In this document: in pieces, positions 13,217 to 25,349 of the stretch
Layout of the letters: every line of letters begins with the position of its first letter
Position numbering within the stretch: the first letter of the stretch is position 1
From: Euryodendron excelsum
Lineage: Eukaryota > Streptophyta > Magnoliopsida > Ericales > Pentaphylacaceae
Assembly: GCA_033060915.1 (NCBI GenBank)
Contig: CM065387.1
Location: forward strand, 44,285,501-44,349,500
Direction of reading: 5' to 3'
DNA: 64,000 bases
The notes under the pieces: generated by a model
The model's input: only the letters and a program-made list of their open reading frames with translations
Told to the model about the DNA's origin: nothing
Database searches by the model: none
Program-made: the position numbers and the translations under genes

Positions 13217-13280
13217 GCAAGGCCAGGCCTCAAGCTACTCACGGCTGACACCGCCACAGGCTCAAGCAAGAGACTTCATT
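13217..13280 (-). other. 3' flank of PG2 conserved with PG1
   Basis: Counterpart of 1078-1140, sharing CTTGCTTGAGCCTGTGGCGGT and GGCCTGGCCTTGCA on the minus strand. It lies about 125-190 nt beyond the PG2 stop, so it is probably 3' UTR retained since the PG1/PG2 duplication. Confidence 0.5.
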
Positions 13281-13403
13281 CTATTTAATTAGTGAGCTAC
13301 GTACCATACTGAAAATCATACTGAAACTTTACGATGTTTCTTATTCTTGGACCTCTCTATGTTTAATCATATATAAAAACCTGTTAATATGTTTGTATAG
13401 TTC

Positions 13404-14455
13404 CTACAAACAGTTGGTAGGCTGAACCAAACCAGAGGATGTTCCTCCGGCATTGACACATGATGCTTCGGCCGGTTGATCCCTGTAGGACAATTTGACG
13501 TCTTCCAATCTTATACCACTGCACGGATACTTTTTGCTACAACCAAATTTAACCGCAACTGCTGTTGCTGATGTTCCGTGAATGTCTTGATATGTCACGT
13601 CACTGATCTTTATGCCCGAATTCTGTGAAAAATTAAACAAAAAACAAATAATTAGCAATGAGTTTGATCAATAGAATTAAAAGGACTACAACACCCTTGT
13701 AATTAAAGATGAAAATCGATGGGCCAAAACTAGATTGTTTTTTATCTTTGCCCTCAATGATAACATACCTGATTAGGGCAATTGTTGTTGTGAGGACAGT
13801 AATTTTGGTCAATTATGAGGGGATTTTGGACATTGATCATAACGAGGTGCTGAAAAACAACTCCCTGAACAAAACCATTGCTGGGCCTCCCCCATGTTTT
13901 TATCCTTGCACCATTCTGTGTACCCATGAAAGTTACACTTGTAACTGTCACATTCTGCACTCCAGGTTCCTGTAATTCCCAACCTAGACTTCCAATGCTG
14001 CACCAAGAACACAATCATATATACATATTAGTACATTGTGTATATACATATATACACAAATGGATTTTATTTTATTTTACACCGAAGAAATATTTGTTAG
14101 TTGTTACCTTATCCCATGGCCAGGGCCGCAGGAAACGTTTTCGATCCACAAATTGGAGCAGCCGGGGCCTATTGACACACAATCATCACCTGTGGCAATC
14201 CTAGAGTTCAAGATGGTGACTCCGGATGATAATTGAACGTGAATCCCATCCGTGTTTGGGCTGTTTTGTGAGGCCGAGACCTTCATTCCTTGTAACTTCA
14301 CATTGTTGCAGCCATCAATGATAATGTGGAACATTTGACTGTTTAGTGAAGTTACTCCACTGATTACGATGTTGTTCGAATTGTAGAAAGCCAGTGTCTG
14401 CAGATGCATACAATATAATCTCAATTAGGTACACGCAAGCTGATTCGGTTAGTAA

Positions 14456-14493
<38 letters not shown>

Positions 14494-16073
14494 AATCTCA
14501 ATTAGCTCCTAGCCATTCTTGGCATTATATGATAATAATGCATGACAATGAATCTTTGTATTGTATTGTGTGGATTTATGGAAACCAAAAGTGAAAGTTG
14601 TTTAAGGCTACAGGAAAGTAGTTGACCCTTGAAAGTTCACACTAAATTCAAGCAACACGGGCAGTTTATTAACTGTCAACCCACTCCCCCACGAAAGATG
14701 GCCACCCTTAATTTACTTTACTGCTATAAACCAACTGAACTCGTTTGTTTGGTTACTAGGAAATTACTTCTCATTCCGCTGAGAAAAATAGTGGGTCTCA
14801 GTGAATTGGGACTGCCCAATCGAAGGTAAATAGGGAGCCCCGAAGTAGAAAGATGGCACCACCTCTAGTTAGTCACTATATCTATTCTTCTATTCTAATA
14901 GTAAAATACTATTGTTTCAGAAAAATCTATACAGAAAATCCACCAAAATGATGCGGTAGTATTATTATTGTAATTATGAGTCATTGTGATGCGTGTTTTG
15001 TTTTAAAATGAATGGCTCTTGTCCAACCACATATAAGAAATTTTGTATGAATTTTTTTGCTTGTATAGCATTACTCATTTAATATATAAATGCAACTTCT
15101 AGAAGCTACTTATCTCTTTCACTTGTCAAAAATATTCTTAAATTTTCTAAAATTTTTAGATTTGTTTCACTTCATCAATTGAAGCAATTAAGGTAATTTT
15201 AACCAATCTCGAAATCAAAAAAATCTGGAGACTACTCGTTTTTTTAATTTTTGAAAAAAAAAATAGAACCATCAAAACCACCATCGTTTTTATATCGTTT
15301 TCATTTTCGTATGAAAACGGTTCCGAAAATTTAAAAAAACACATTTTTAATGTTTCTCAAAATTAGGGTGTTTTTTGAAAAAAATTTCGAAAATAAGTTG
15401 CAGAACCAGCTTACCAAACGAGGCTTCAACCAAAACAATTTTCGAAATCAATCTGTCAAACGTGGTTCTATCAAATTTTAAAAAATAAAAATAGAAAATA
15501 GAAACCGAAACCTTAACCAAACGGAGCCTAAGAGTGCCCCACCCTCTAGTATCATCAACTGAAGGTGTCTATAATTTTAGGATTCAACACGAAAATGGTG
15601 AAAGAAATTTTCATCACTGTACTTACCGTAGCTCCAGTAGGGCAATTCTTTCTGGAGGCCTTGCAAGCCCATAAACCAGTCCCTTGGCCGTCAAGGGTTC
15701 CGCCATAGATGGAAACCCCACTGACTCTCTCAAATCTAAGCCAGTTTCCAGAATGTCCAAGAATATTGTAGTCAGAGGGAGCCACAAGAGTGCCGTCAAT
15801 CCGAATTGTGATAGCGCTGTTCTTGCAGTGCTCTCCGTGGAAATATGCCTGGCGAAGCAAGTACCTTCCTGGTGGCACGTAGATTGTGGCTGGATTTGCC
15901 GACCCACAAGCTGAGGCCCATGCACTCAGGAAGGACTCGGTTGAGTCAGTATTGCCATCTGGTTTGGCTCCCAAATTCACCACATTATATGTATTTGCAG
16001 TTCCTTGTGATTGATAGAAGAATGTGAAGAAAGTGGTGATAACAAGACAACTCGCAAGATGCACCATTTTCAT
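13404..16073 (-). CDS. PG2: secreted polygalacturonase (GH28), intact, four exons
   Basis: Exons on the minus strand are 16073-15627, 14397-14108, 13997-13769 and 13622-13404, giving 394 residues. Exons 2-4 have exactly the PG1 lengths (290, 229, 219 nt) and the same phases. The ATG at 16073 (M-K-M) lies about 80 nt after a TATATATA box (16151-16158); the in-frame ATG at 16178 is upstream of that box and is not used. Residues 1 to about 25 form a signal peptide, followed by [13 protein letters not shown] and GGTLDGQG. Catalytic motifs are NTD (197-199), DD (220-221), GHG (242-244) and RIK (277-279). It is a tandem paralogue of PG1 in the same orientation, with a longer first intron (14398-15626) holding a MITE and a microsatellite. 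Predicted role: pectin galacturonan hydrolysis in the wall. Confidence 0.93.
14455..14493. repeat. (TA)n(TG)n microsatellite in PG2 intron 1
   Basis: A compound dinucleotide repeat: TA units up to about 14470 followed by TG units to about 14493. It lies about 60 nt upstream of the exon 2 acceptor on the coding (minus) strand and is a likely length polymorphism. Confidence 0.9.
14903..15074 (+). mobile_element. MITE copy b in PG2 intron 1
   Basis: Full-length member of the MITE family. The left end is AAAATACTATTGTTTCAGAAAAATCTATACAGAAAATCC and the right end is AAATTTTGTATGAATTTTTTTGCTTGTATAGCATTAC. The two ends form an imperfect inverted repeat of about 40 nt. Inside is the shared GTCATTGTGATG...GTTTTAAAATGAATGGC core. 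No coding capacity. Confidence 0.75.
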
Positions 16074-16075
16074 TG

Positions 16076-16110
<35 letters not shown>

Positions 16111-16158
16111 CAAGTTCGGATGATGAAGCAGTTGCAGCGGTTTGATGGAGTATATATA
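16074..16158 (-). promoter_or_regulatory. PG2 core promoter and CT-repeat 5' UTR
   Basis: On the minus strand a TATATATA box (16151-16158) precedes a leader with about 14 CT units (16081-16108), then the ATG at 16073. The arrangement is the same as in PG1, including the position of the repeat. Confidence 0.7.
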
Positions 16159-19100
16159 GTGGATTTGAGTGCATGCATGTTTGAATCGTATTACAAATCC
16201 AAAAACAAAGTAATCAGCGCCAACTTTGGGAGGATGTTGCTTTCATATTAGAGTAATTGTTTTTGAAGGTCATACAATAGAGACACAGAGTAATAGTTTT
16301 TTCATAGTACATTAGAACATTCATACAAAATTTATCTACACATTACTATGTTAAATATGAGTCTTCACTTTAAAACAAAGAAAAATATTAGTCTTTTAGA
16401 ATTTTTTAACAAAATCTATCACTAAAATGAGGTGGTAGTGTCAATTTTGTAATTAAATTGTATATTTGTGAGTTCTTTGTATTGATGTAATAGGCCTACA
16501 TGTCACATCATTTTGTATATTTTTTTCTATACAATTTTTCTTTGTTCTAATGATAGGCTTGAAATTCAACCATACTTTTTAATTACAAAAATACCATTGT
16601 TATTATTCTGGTAGAATTTTTTATTCAAATTTTAAACTTTTATGTATTTAATTTGGTAATGTCTTTAAGGTGAACTACATTTTTTATTTTTTTTGTTTAA
16701 ACATAACAAAGCCTTAGTGTCTCTCTGCAGATATAATGCTGATGCTTTACGTATATATGATATACCTAATTCCCATTGTGAGTGCTAAGGCCATGAACTT
16801 AGCTTCCTATACAGGCAAAGCAACGTCGCCGCCTTCCTTTATTTTCGTTACTTTCGTTTCCAGTGAAAACAGTGCTAACCATTCATTTTCCCTGTAAAAG
16901 AAAGGGTTCAAGTTTCTAGTTTAGTAAGCAATCAATATAGATTTTTACTACCGATGATATTTATTATTGGGAAATGTAAAAATACATTTTACTTTGAATC
17001 TAAAGTTCACAGTTCAAGTCGACGGATTGTTTTTGGAGTTTAATTATTGGATTAAGTGCGGAAATAACATCAAATATTGATCAAATGGTGTGTTAATGCA
17101 GGTTCAAAATTCTTTTAACACAATCAGTGCTTTATTTTTCACTAACTCAAATTAAGCATTGATGTAACTACTATATAAGTTTCTCATTCCATATGTATAT
17201 ACGTATTTGCTACAAAAATGCACAAGAAATCTTGGTTAGTTGCCGTATTAAAAAGAAGAAGAAAACATATATAAGAAGGGACTGCGTTTCATAATAAGTT
17301 TCGCCCAAACTATAGAAAGGAAATGAAAAACAATTAAACTTGAAATTTCTATATGGTAGAAGTTCAAATAATCTAAACTATATAATTTTAACAATAGTTA
17401 TATCATCTATGGTAAAAATAGATTTAAGAAAAATCATGCTATAAGACCACAACTTTTCACAGTACAGTTACAAAAAATTAGGTGGGAAAGTATGGTCTTA
17501 AAGGTCCTAAGAAGGTCATACATTTACACAGATCAAAGATCTGAGTAAGGGTTGGATGCATGTATGAGACGAAAAAGTTTTGTTAAACAAAGCACGTAAA
17601 GCACACCACTGTTAACGTGTTATATAGGATATATATATATATAGCTTGAATACTTCTCACCACCACCCTATCCTTAGCCCCTTAGCCTCCTCTCCCTTCT
17701 CGTCCCGTATGTCATGTTTTGCCCTTATTGTTACTTTAAGCGCAAGACTACCAGTAGTTCCCGTCATCCCCTTAGCCACCAGTCCGCCGCCACATTCTAA
17801 ACCTGAACGTCCTTGCATTGTTATTTATGTCAATTACCTGACATTCTTGAATTGTTTTAGGCTTTCTAATGCGCAATCATATATGCATTGTAATTAATAT
17901 ACTATTAATAGTTCAAGTTTTGAAACACAAGGTTGTAAACAATTAGTGTGTTATATAGAATAGGAATGCCTTGTGCTCAAATCCGCATATCAACCAATAG
18001 TATATAATTTCTTCATCTAGACGATTCATCTATCACAGGTCACATGCACCTACCAGTTTAAAATATATTCTTACATCCCTCTCTATTAGTTCAATTTTTT
18101 GGCAGGTGATACCTTACCACCATTCTTTCAAAATGAGCATAGTAATTTTGAAAACACAAAAATCGCAGTCACAAATGATCAAGGCATAATTAGGTTGAAG
18201 TAGTTACATTTAATTCCCCACTTTTCTCATACTTCTGAAAGGACAAACTGATTTCTAAACTTGGTCACATAGTGGTTTTCGAACAATATATTCTCATGTG
18301 CATGCTATTTGCCTCCCATATATAGAACTACAAGCACCACCAAATGTTGCTTGTTATCGATCGGATCACAATTAAAAAAAATAAAAAAAAACTGTTGTTT
18401 TTATGGAAATTTAAATAAGGATTCATGATGTCCTGACATAAATTACTTGTCTTTTACTTAGCTATGTGCATGCATGAAACACAAAGAGCTCTTTCGTTGT
18501 TAAACATTCTCTCAATGATATAAAATTTTGGATTGTTCAATGCAACATACGATGATGCATAGGGAGCTTTCGTCTTATTTAATCTGTTGGAATATCATAA
18601 TCATCAGTTTAAATGCCTTCAAAGCATTAATATATGGGGGGCTTCTCATGCTTTCAATTGGGATAAGCCACAAACCTAATCAAACATACCATGTGAATCT
18701 GCACTAACATAGAAACAGTTGTGCAGTAATAATACTAATACTAATAACAAGAAATTACAAAAATAACAGTAATAGTGTAATACTAATAATAACAACTATC
18801 ACTGCCACAGCAACAATAAAGTAAGTAATGATGTACTAAGTCTTTAATGAGTGAAAATATGAAAAGACATTTCAACATACAATTTGGTAGTTTGCTCATA
18901 CAAGTAATTTGTTAATTGGCTTTCACCTTAATTATCCTTCCAAGTTCATGCACTTATTGGCAATGTTGACTTGCATTTTATTAACTAGCTTCCTAATGTT
19001 AAAAAGGCATGATTAACTCTCAAATGCTTTTTCAAAAGTTGATTGTTTTATTTTTGATGACTTGCTTAATGATTAGCGAAAAGGGCAAATGATTAGGATT

Positions 19101-19506
19101 ATCTTGTGAACCACTGTTCCAGTAGGTAGTCATTCCTAACCCCGGCATCAAATCCCATGTGAGCAGTCGTTGACAAAAGAAACAGGTGCTTCCCTTAATG
19201 TTCGAATTAGGGAGAGCACCTTTTTTTCATCTTTAGTTTAATTATCTCTGTACGGCTCTTGGCCTATGGTAGCCCATTGCTAAAAGCATTTGGATTATAT
19301 TAATCAACTTTTTAACAAGCTAACTTCTAGTAATTTCAGTGATTAGCTAATTGGTTGTTCTCTTTTAAAGATGAAGGGAGGATGAGTTTTGCAACTGAAA
19401 ATTGCAGCTCCTTTTTTTCATATGCAGCTCACATACATATTGAACTTTTTCTATGGATGACTCAACTTTATTCTACTTATTGAGGTTTTCTTTTCTTTTT
19501 TTCTCC

Positions 19507-19544
<38 letters not shown>

Positions 19545-20015
19545 GGTGTGCCTGTGCTCACATCTGAGGGCAACAATTATATTTGCTAAAATCATCCATG
19601 GCACACTATTATAACTCCACTAGGATAAATCACAATTTTTAGTCATAAATCATAATTTCAGTCCCCTCAATTACCATCTGATTTTATCTAAGTACCCCCC
19701 ATGCTATTTCTTGCTGTTTCAAATCTATTTTTGTCCACAATCCGTTTTTGTAGTTTCTTTGACAAAATATAAACGAAATGTTTTCAGCAATAATTTATTT
19801 AATGTTTCAATCTGTTTTTTTTTTTTTTTTTTTTGTGTGTTTTCTTGTTTTTCTTCGCGTTCTTCTAATTAAAGAAGAGACAGATGTGGGAGCAGGAATC
19901 CAGTCATGACTGCCTAACTTAGGTTAGGGTGGCATGTTGGACTTGGTCTAGTGCAACACTATTGCTGTTAGGAGAAATGAATTAAGTAATATAGAATATA
20001 GGGAAACATGGGGAA

Positions 20016-20064
<49 letters not shown>

Positions 20065-20420
20065 CACACAGAGATGTGAACAAGGAGGGCTGTTCATGTC
20101 TTTGATACACCAATAAGCCTCTTTCTGTGTCAAGGGGTCGCGAGAATACATTCATGAATGCACGTTGCCTTGTTTCCAGGGCCTCCTTGTTTCAAGCAGT
20201 TTTTGTTTTTAGAGTTTGCAGGTGATTTCGTTGACCTACAAATCTTATATATGTACCCTATCTAGTATACGGCGGTAATGCACATGATGTTGACAAATTA
20301 AAAGATCAACAATGCCTTCTTTTTTTTTTTTTCCTTCATGTGATATTGGCTGCCAAAATTCATGTTTAGAGAGCTTATCGGAGTTTCGAACTCAAGACCT
20401 CTACGTGGTATATTTAAAAT
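16159..20420. other. Intergenic DNA upstream of PG2, no gene seen
   Basis: AT-rich DNA. At about 16381-16545 there is a strongly diverged MITE-like piece (TTTTTAACAAAATCTATCACTAAAATGAGGTGGTAGTG). Poly(T) runs lie near 19516-19544 and 19816-19833, and a TC microsatellite at 20018-20062. The short translated stretches here are low complexity and show no family features. PG2 regulatory elements beyond the TATA box may lie here but none can be named. Confidence 0.5.
20018..20062. repeat. (TC)n microsatellite, about 22 units
   Basis: Pure TC dinucleotide repeat. Not attached to any recognised gene. Confidence 0.95.
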
Positions 20421-20546
20421 ATCATTTTTAGTCATTTAATTTGGAAGAAGTTTAAAGAAGTTAGTAACTATCGATCGATGGAAGAGATTATCTTAATTTC
20501 TGAATGCATGTATTGAAACCAATTGCTTTAATTCATCCGTTTAACC

Positions 20547-20652
20547 AAGGCTTTTTGGCAAACTTTTTCAGGTTAACGTTTTTTGTTTTTAAGTCAAAAA
20601 AACTAATTTTTTTCTTTTTTTGCAAAAAAAACCAAACTCCAAAAAGCTAATA
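20547..20652. mobile_element. Small MITE with GCTTTTTGG ends
   Basis: The left end GGCTTTTTGGCAAACTTTTT and right end AAACCAAACTCCAAAAAGCTAA are inverse complements in imperfect form. The interior is T-rich then A-rich. The paralogous copy B lacks it, which supports insertion after the duplication. Confidence 0.55.
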
Positions 20653-21273
20653 AGCCCTACCACACAAGCTAACCTCATGGATAGTACACTAGGTTTCATA
20701 CTAGCTGAATAGTCCTGTGAGTTAGGCCCATATTCATGCCGAATTATGTACCGAAAGAATAAGTAGAGATTAAGTCAAGCTGTGCTAATTCTATTTACCT
20801 GAGTCCATTGCTTGTCACAGGCATTCCTTTGTAAAGAGAATTATACTGTAACTGTATTAATTGAACCCATTGACAACCTTCCTTTGCTTCAGAGCCAACC
20901 TAACTTCCACACATGGGAGGATCATTTTCTAACTATTGAATGATTGAAGAGTTAATTGAAATTTAGGAAGATGCTCAGCTTACTTGTGCCCACATGATTA
21001 GACCTTTTCTTCATTTGCTTCTGACACTAAGGCTTCTATTTTGAATTACTTTTTAAAACTAGAGAGGTACTAAGTTATCCAACTTGTGATATAATATATA
21101 TATATATATATATGATCTATTGACTTTGCATGTTAACTTAATTGTAGTCAGACGTTGATTGCTTAGGGTGATATTGAAGTTAATTAATTGGAAAGTTGGA
21201 TCTCCTTTCTTTAGATTTAATTCATTAAGTGTCCTTAGAAGTACTAGATGCATGTACTATCCAGTACACACAA

Positions 21274-21282
21274 AGATTTTCT
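21274..21282 (+). other. Empty-site counterpart of the MULE insertion
   Basis: In copy A the sequence AGATTTTCT followed by CCAAATGAGATG is uninterrupted. In copy B the same point reads AGATTTTGG, then the 16.7-kb MULE, then AGATTTTCGCCAAATGAAATA. This marks where the element entered. Confidence 0.75.
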
Positions 21283-22419
21283 CCAAATGAGATGTTTCTG
21301 AACAAGTGGAGTACTTGCTTGAAGAAATTGCACCCCTACGTTAAGTTTTAAGTCACCATTTTTTTAAGTTTGAACAAGCTCATCCTTTCTGAAGAGTTGA
21401 GTTAGCTTCAGTAGCGGCGGGGTTTAAAAAATTTTTATGGATAGCTTGGCAGTCAATACATGAAATTTAGGGGTCTGCTCCTTTTAAAATCTAAAGTTTG
21501 AAATCTATTAATTAGGTGCTATCAATTCCTTGAGATCACCTCTAGGGCCTTTAATTCTATAATTACCCAATTTATGTGGGACAAAGGAACTACACCAATC
21601 CCAAGATTACTTGAGGTGCGTGCAAATAAAACAGGACACCAATCATCAAAAAAATAAATAAATAATCAGGATGTAGAACTCTGCTCTTCTTTCAACGATC
21701 GCGTGTTCATATGATCAAACTCACTTGTGACAGTAGTTTTGTGAACCAAATGCTATTATGAACGTGTTGAATGTCGCTAGCACTTTGATAGGGCTTTGGT
21801 GATGGACTCGCCCTTCTTGAGCCAGTAGTTATGGCTCAAACTGAATATTCTATAACGGGTGGGAACTCTCTATGGTCACACTTAAGAAAAATTGTTATGC
21901 TGGTTGCCCCTACTCACCTTTTCGGTTCAGCCGAAAAGAAAAAAAGAAGATAGCAAGAAGATTTAAAATTTAGGGAGAAAGTATACGGTCCTCTGGGAGG
22001 GCCACTGATAGGCTATTGTATGATGAGAAAGAAGGCCACGTAAAATAATTTTTTCTAGGACAGACCATATGGTTTTGTAATTTAATTAACTTAAGTAGCA
22101 CGCAAGATACTTTTCTATATCCTATGCAGTTGGCCCAATTAAATAAAACAACATCTAAGCCTATAGTGATTACAGATCAAGGTCCAAAATAATTATGTTC
22201 CAAAATAATAGCTAGGGTGGGCCCATCAAAAAATCACCTGGCTGATGGTACTAGGCCTTGGCATGCAATGCCAGCTACTCAGCCCTCAAATGGAGCTGAT
22301 GTCCAGTCCTCAAGTTGTTAGGTACCTCACCCAATACCAAGCCCAAGCTTAGTTCTCAATAACGGTGCAATGCCTGAGATTTCTGTGAGAGAAACTATGA
22401 CTAGTCATTTAATGTACGA

Positions 22420-22498
22420 AAATGTTATTTTTTTAAAAAAATTTATATAAAATATTCTACTAAAATAATGTAACAGTGGTATTTTTATGATTAAGAGC
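22420..22498 (+). mobile_element. MITE copy d, left half only
   Basis: Left half of the MITE family: AAAATGTTATTTTTTT, TATAAAATATTCTACTAAAATAATGTAACAGTGG and so on. The right half is missing and LINE-like coding sequence follows directly, suggesting the LINE fragment interrupted or truncated it. Confidence 0.5.
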
Positions 22499-22499
22499 T

Positions 22500-22838
22500 A
22501 CCATGATAGCCGTAGAAAATTGGGTTTAAATAATATTCATTTGGAGGAAGATTTGCTAACAGTTACCAAAGCTATGGCCGCTGGATATGAGGACTTATCT
22601 TGTATAGGGCATCTCATTCAAGATGCAAGAACTTTCCTTGGGGCTTTATGCACAGTGAATGCTCACATATTAAAAAGAAAGGGAATCAGGTGGGTCATAC
22701 TCTTGCCAGATTAACAGTTGAGTTTGATGAAGATATGACATGGGTGGAGGAAGTTCCACCTTCTATTTTTCCTTTGATACTTTGTGATGTTTTGGCTTGA
22801 TCTATATTCTGGTTTTTCAATCCAAATAAAAAAAAACA
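22500..22838 (+). mobile_element. LINE 3' fragment: RNase H-like domain, frameshifted, with poly(A)
   Basis: Two overlapping plus-strand frames together resemble the C-terminal RNase H-like domain (RVT_3 type) of plant non-LTR retrotransposons. One frame holds L-E-E-D...D-L-S-C-I-G-H-L-I-Q-D. The other continues with H-S-E-C-S-H-I-K-K-K-G-N-Q-V-G-H-T-L-A-R-L and W-V-E-E-x-P-P and stops near 22800. A frameshift at about 22630-22640 separates them. An A-rich tail follows at about 22826-22838. It is a short dead fragment present in only one copy of the local duplication. Confidence 0.7.
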
Positions 22839-23481
22839 AGTCGAGTTGTTTAGTAACTTGCAAATTTGAGCTGTCAAGGGACCCATAATATGTTGTTTTT
22901 GACTATCTAGGTGTATTTGGTGATGAAGTTGTTACTAGTAAAGGAGCTTACTATATAAACCTTTGTAGTGGAAAATGTTTTGGCAATCGATCACTTATTC
23001 TGCTTATTGATCCTATATTTTATAGTTCCCAAATTATTTACCAAATCTAATCACCCAAATCATATCAATTTCATCATCTTCAAAACTCGAAACAACTTGC
23101 ATACATAGCAAAATCAAAGCACATACACATACCAGATGGAATTAGTTATTGCATATACCTGATTTACTCATTCCGATGCTACTGTTAATGATGGAGAGGG
23201 TTTTAGTCCTCGTCGAGGATTATCCTAATTAAATTCGGGTTGGGCATTTGATCCGAGAGGATTTGGGTTGAGGAGAAGAAGAAGGCTTGAGGTGTTTGTC
23301 GATTCTCAAAGTCGATTAGATGTGGAGGGATGAGCCCTCAAAATTTTACCCATTTAATACCAATCGGGTTTCTTTTTTTAAATATAAGACTATTCTTAAA
23401 GAGCAGTTTTGTTAGTGTACTCGTGGTTTTTTTCCCTGGTTTAAATGATTGAATTGGTGCATCCAACCCAACTTTTTAAAA

Positions 23482-23612
23482 CATTATGATATGATAATGA
23501 TATTATTATAATTAAAAGTCATTATGATAGGTGTTTGTTCTAAATAAATGGCTTGTATCCAACTACATCATTCTGGTAATAAATTCTGTATGAATTTTTC
23601 TATTTATATAGC
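23482..23612 (+). mobile_element. MITE copy e at the junction of duplication copies A and B
   Basis: Shares the core AAAAGTCATTATGATAGGTGTTTGTTCTAAATAAATGGC-like part (in pieces) and the right end AAATTCTGTATGAATTTTTCTATTTATATAGCATTACTC. The left end is short or lost. It sits exactly between the end of copy A and the start of copy B. Confidence 0.65.
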
Positions 23613-23619
23613 ATTACTC

Positions 23620-24328
23620 ATTTTGATGGTTTAATTAATCTAGAAGAAGTTTAAAAAAATTATCAGTAACTGCGTTGAAGAGATAGTCTTAATTTCTGAA
23701 TCTCATGTATTGAAATCAATTGACCCATGCATAAGCATGTAGCCTCTTGGATAGTAAATTAATTAGGTTTCATAGTAACTTAGCTGAAGAGTCCTGTGAG
23801 TTAGGCCCATATTCATGCCGAATTATGTACCGAAAGCATAAAGTGGGGATTAAGTCAAGCTCCTATTTGAATTTATCTGAGTCAATTGCTTGTTGCAGAC
23901 GTTCCTTAGTAAAGATAATCAACTGTAACTGTATTAACTGAACCCATTCATGACAACCTTCCCAACCTTACTTCCACACATGGGAGGATCATTTTCTAAC
24001 TATTGAATGATCGAAGAGCTAATTGAAATTTAGGAAGAAGCTCAGCTTACTTGTGCCCACATGGTGAGACCTTTTCTTCATTTGGTTCTGACATTAAAGC
24101 TTCGATTTTACATTACTTTCAAACACAGAGAGGCACTATAGTTTATCCAACTTGTGATACATATACATATATATACATATGGTCTATAGACTTTCGTCAA
24201 TTAATTTTATTCAGAGGGCTTAGGGTGATAGTGAAGTTAATTAATTAAAAAGTTGCATTTCCTTTGTTTAGAATTGATTCACAAGTGTTGTCCTTATGAG
24301 TACTATGTAGTGCATAGAGAGATTTTGG
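23620..24328 (+). repeat. Segmental duplication, copy B, left part
   Basis: Matches copy A from about 20430 to 21280: AGAAGAAGTTTAAA, GAGTCCTGTGAGTTAGGC, TTAATTGAAATTTAGGAAGA.GCTCAGCTTACTTGTGCCCACATG and more. It ends with AGATTTTGG, where the MULE begins. The duplicate continues at 41021. Confidence 0.8.
24320..24328 (+). repeat. Left target-site duplication of the MULE
   Basis: AGATTTTGG, compared with AGATTTTCG at 41021-41029: 8 of 9 bases match. Nine bases is the canonical Mutator target duplication length. The exact boundary is uncertain by 1-2 nt because the element also starts with G residues. Confidence 0.65.
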
Positions 24329-24435
24329 GGGGTTTTTTCCCAAAATAATTAAATTTAAAAAGGTATGTCCCGAAATAACAAAAATTAAAATCTTATTTTC
24401 AATTTAAAGTAAAACGCACATTGAGAGTGCGTTTT
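24329..24435 (+). repeat. MULE left terminal inverted repeat
   Basis: Starts GGGGTTTTTTCCCAAAATAA and ends AGTGCGTTTT. It is the inverse of 40915-41020 with about 14 differences. Confidence 0.85.
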
Positions 24436-24517
24436 CTGAACTAGCGGGTAAAAAAATCCTAAAATAAACACAGCTTATAGTTGCATTTTCTGCCCTTTTT
24501 CCAAAAGCTGAGCACCG

Positions 24518-24555
24518 CCCCCCCCCCCCCAAAAAAAAAAAAAAAAAAAAAACTC
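24518..24555. repeat. Poly(C)-poly(A) tract
   Basis: About 14 C followed by about 22 A inside the MULE left subterminal region, continuing into CT-rich sequence. Confidence 0.9.
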
Positions 24556-24594
24556 TCTTTCCCCCCTTTTCCCGCCACACACCCCCCCTCCCTT

Positions 24595-25300
24595 TCTCTA
24601 TCTATTGACTTTTGTCTCTCTCTCTCTCTACTCTTTTGTTTTCTCTCTCTCTCTCTCTACTCCCCCTCTCTCTCTCTCTCTCTCTCTCTCCTTCTCTCTC
24701 AACTGCCCTCTCTTTCACTCTCTATATTTTTTCATTCTCATTTTATAAAAATTATACATAATAATTATAATATTTTTAAATTTTTTATTTTAAAATTAAA
24801 AAATAAAATAAAAAAAATATGAATAGAGTTAAGTAATAATTAAAATATTTTAATTGCAAAAATTATGAACAAAGTTAAGTAATAATAAAAGTAATAATTA
24901 AAAAATATTAATAGCAAAAAATATGAACATAATTAAGTAATATTAAAAGTATAGACAAAGTGTTATAAAATAACTAAAATTATAATACTATAATACTTTA
25001 TTTACTGCAAATTACTTTATAAAATAACTATATATTTAACAATACTTATTTTACTAATAAATATTTTACTTATTTTATCCTTGAAATTATTTTCTGTAAA
25101 TTTTTGCCATTTTATAACATTTTATCACTGATTACTAAAATATTTTAATTATTACTTAACTCTATCCATATATTTTTATTTTATTTTATTTTTTTAAAAT
25201 CAAAATAAAAATAATAAAAATTTATAAATATTATAATTTTATGTATAATTTTTATTATAAAATGAGAATGAGATAATAGAGAGAGAGTGAGAGAGAGAAA

Positions 25301-25345
<45 letters not shown>
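24595..25345. repeat. Foldback: CT/AT-rich arms in inverted orientation
   Basis: The left arm (about 24600-24860) is a CT-repeat block, then TCATTCTCATTTTATAAAAATTATACATAA and TTTAAATTTTTTATTTTAAAATT-like sequence, then GAGTTAAGTAATAATTAAAATATTTTAATT. The right arm (about 25130-25345) is the inverse complement, ending in a GA-repeat block. The arms are about 200-250 nt and the loop is AT-rich. It is probably a small foldback element nested in the MULE or an arm of its subterminal structure. No protein is encoded. Confidence 0.7.

Positions 25346-25349
<4 letters not shown>

Larger units (their letters stand above)
20430..23485 (+). repeat. Segmental duplication, copy A
   Basis: A non-coding segment that recurs, with about 80-90 percent similarity by eye, as copy B (23620-24328 continuing at 41021-42865). 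Shared landmarks in order include GTCCTGTGAGTTAGGCCCATATTCATGCCGAATTATGTACCGAAAG-like sequence, GGGAGGATCATTTTCTAACTATTGAATGAT-like sequence, AACAAGTGGAGTA.TTGCTTGAAGAAA, CTCAGCCCTCAAATGGAGCTGATG-like sequence and ACATAATATGTTGT-like sequence. Copy A additionally contains a small MITE (20547-20652) and a LINE fragment (about 22500-22838) that copy B lacks. It has no MULE at the site occupied in copy B. Confidence 0.8.

Noticed and set aside
24481..24822. Ser/Leu/Pro-rich frame over the CT repeats
   Set aside because: It is the translation of poly(A), CT and AT simple repeats; no protein features.
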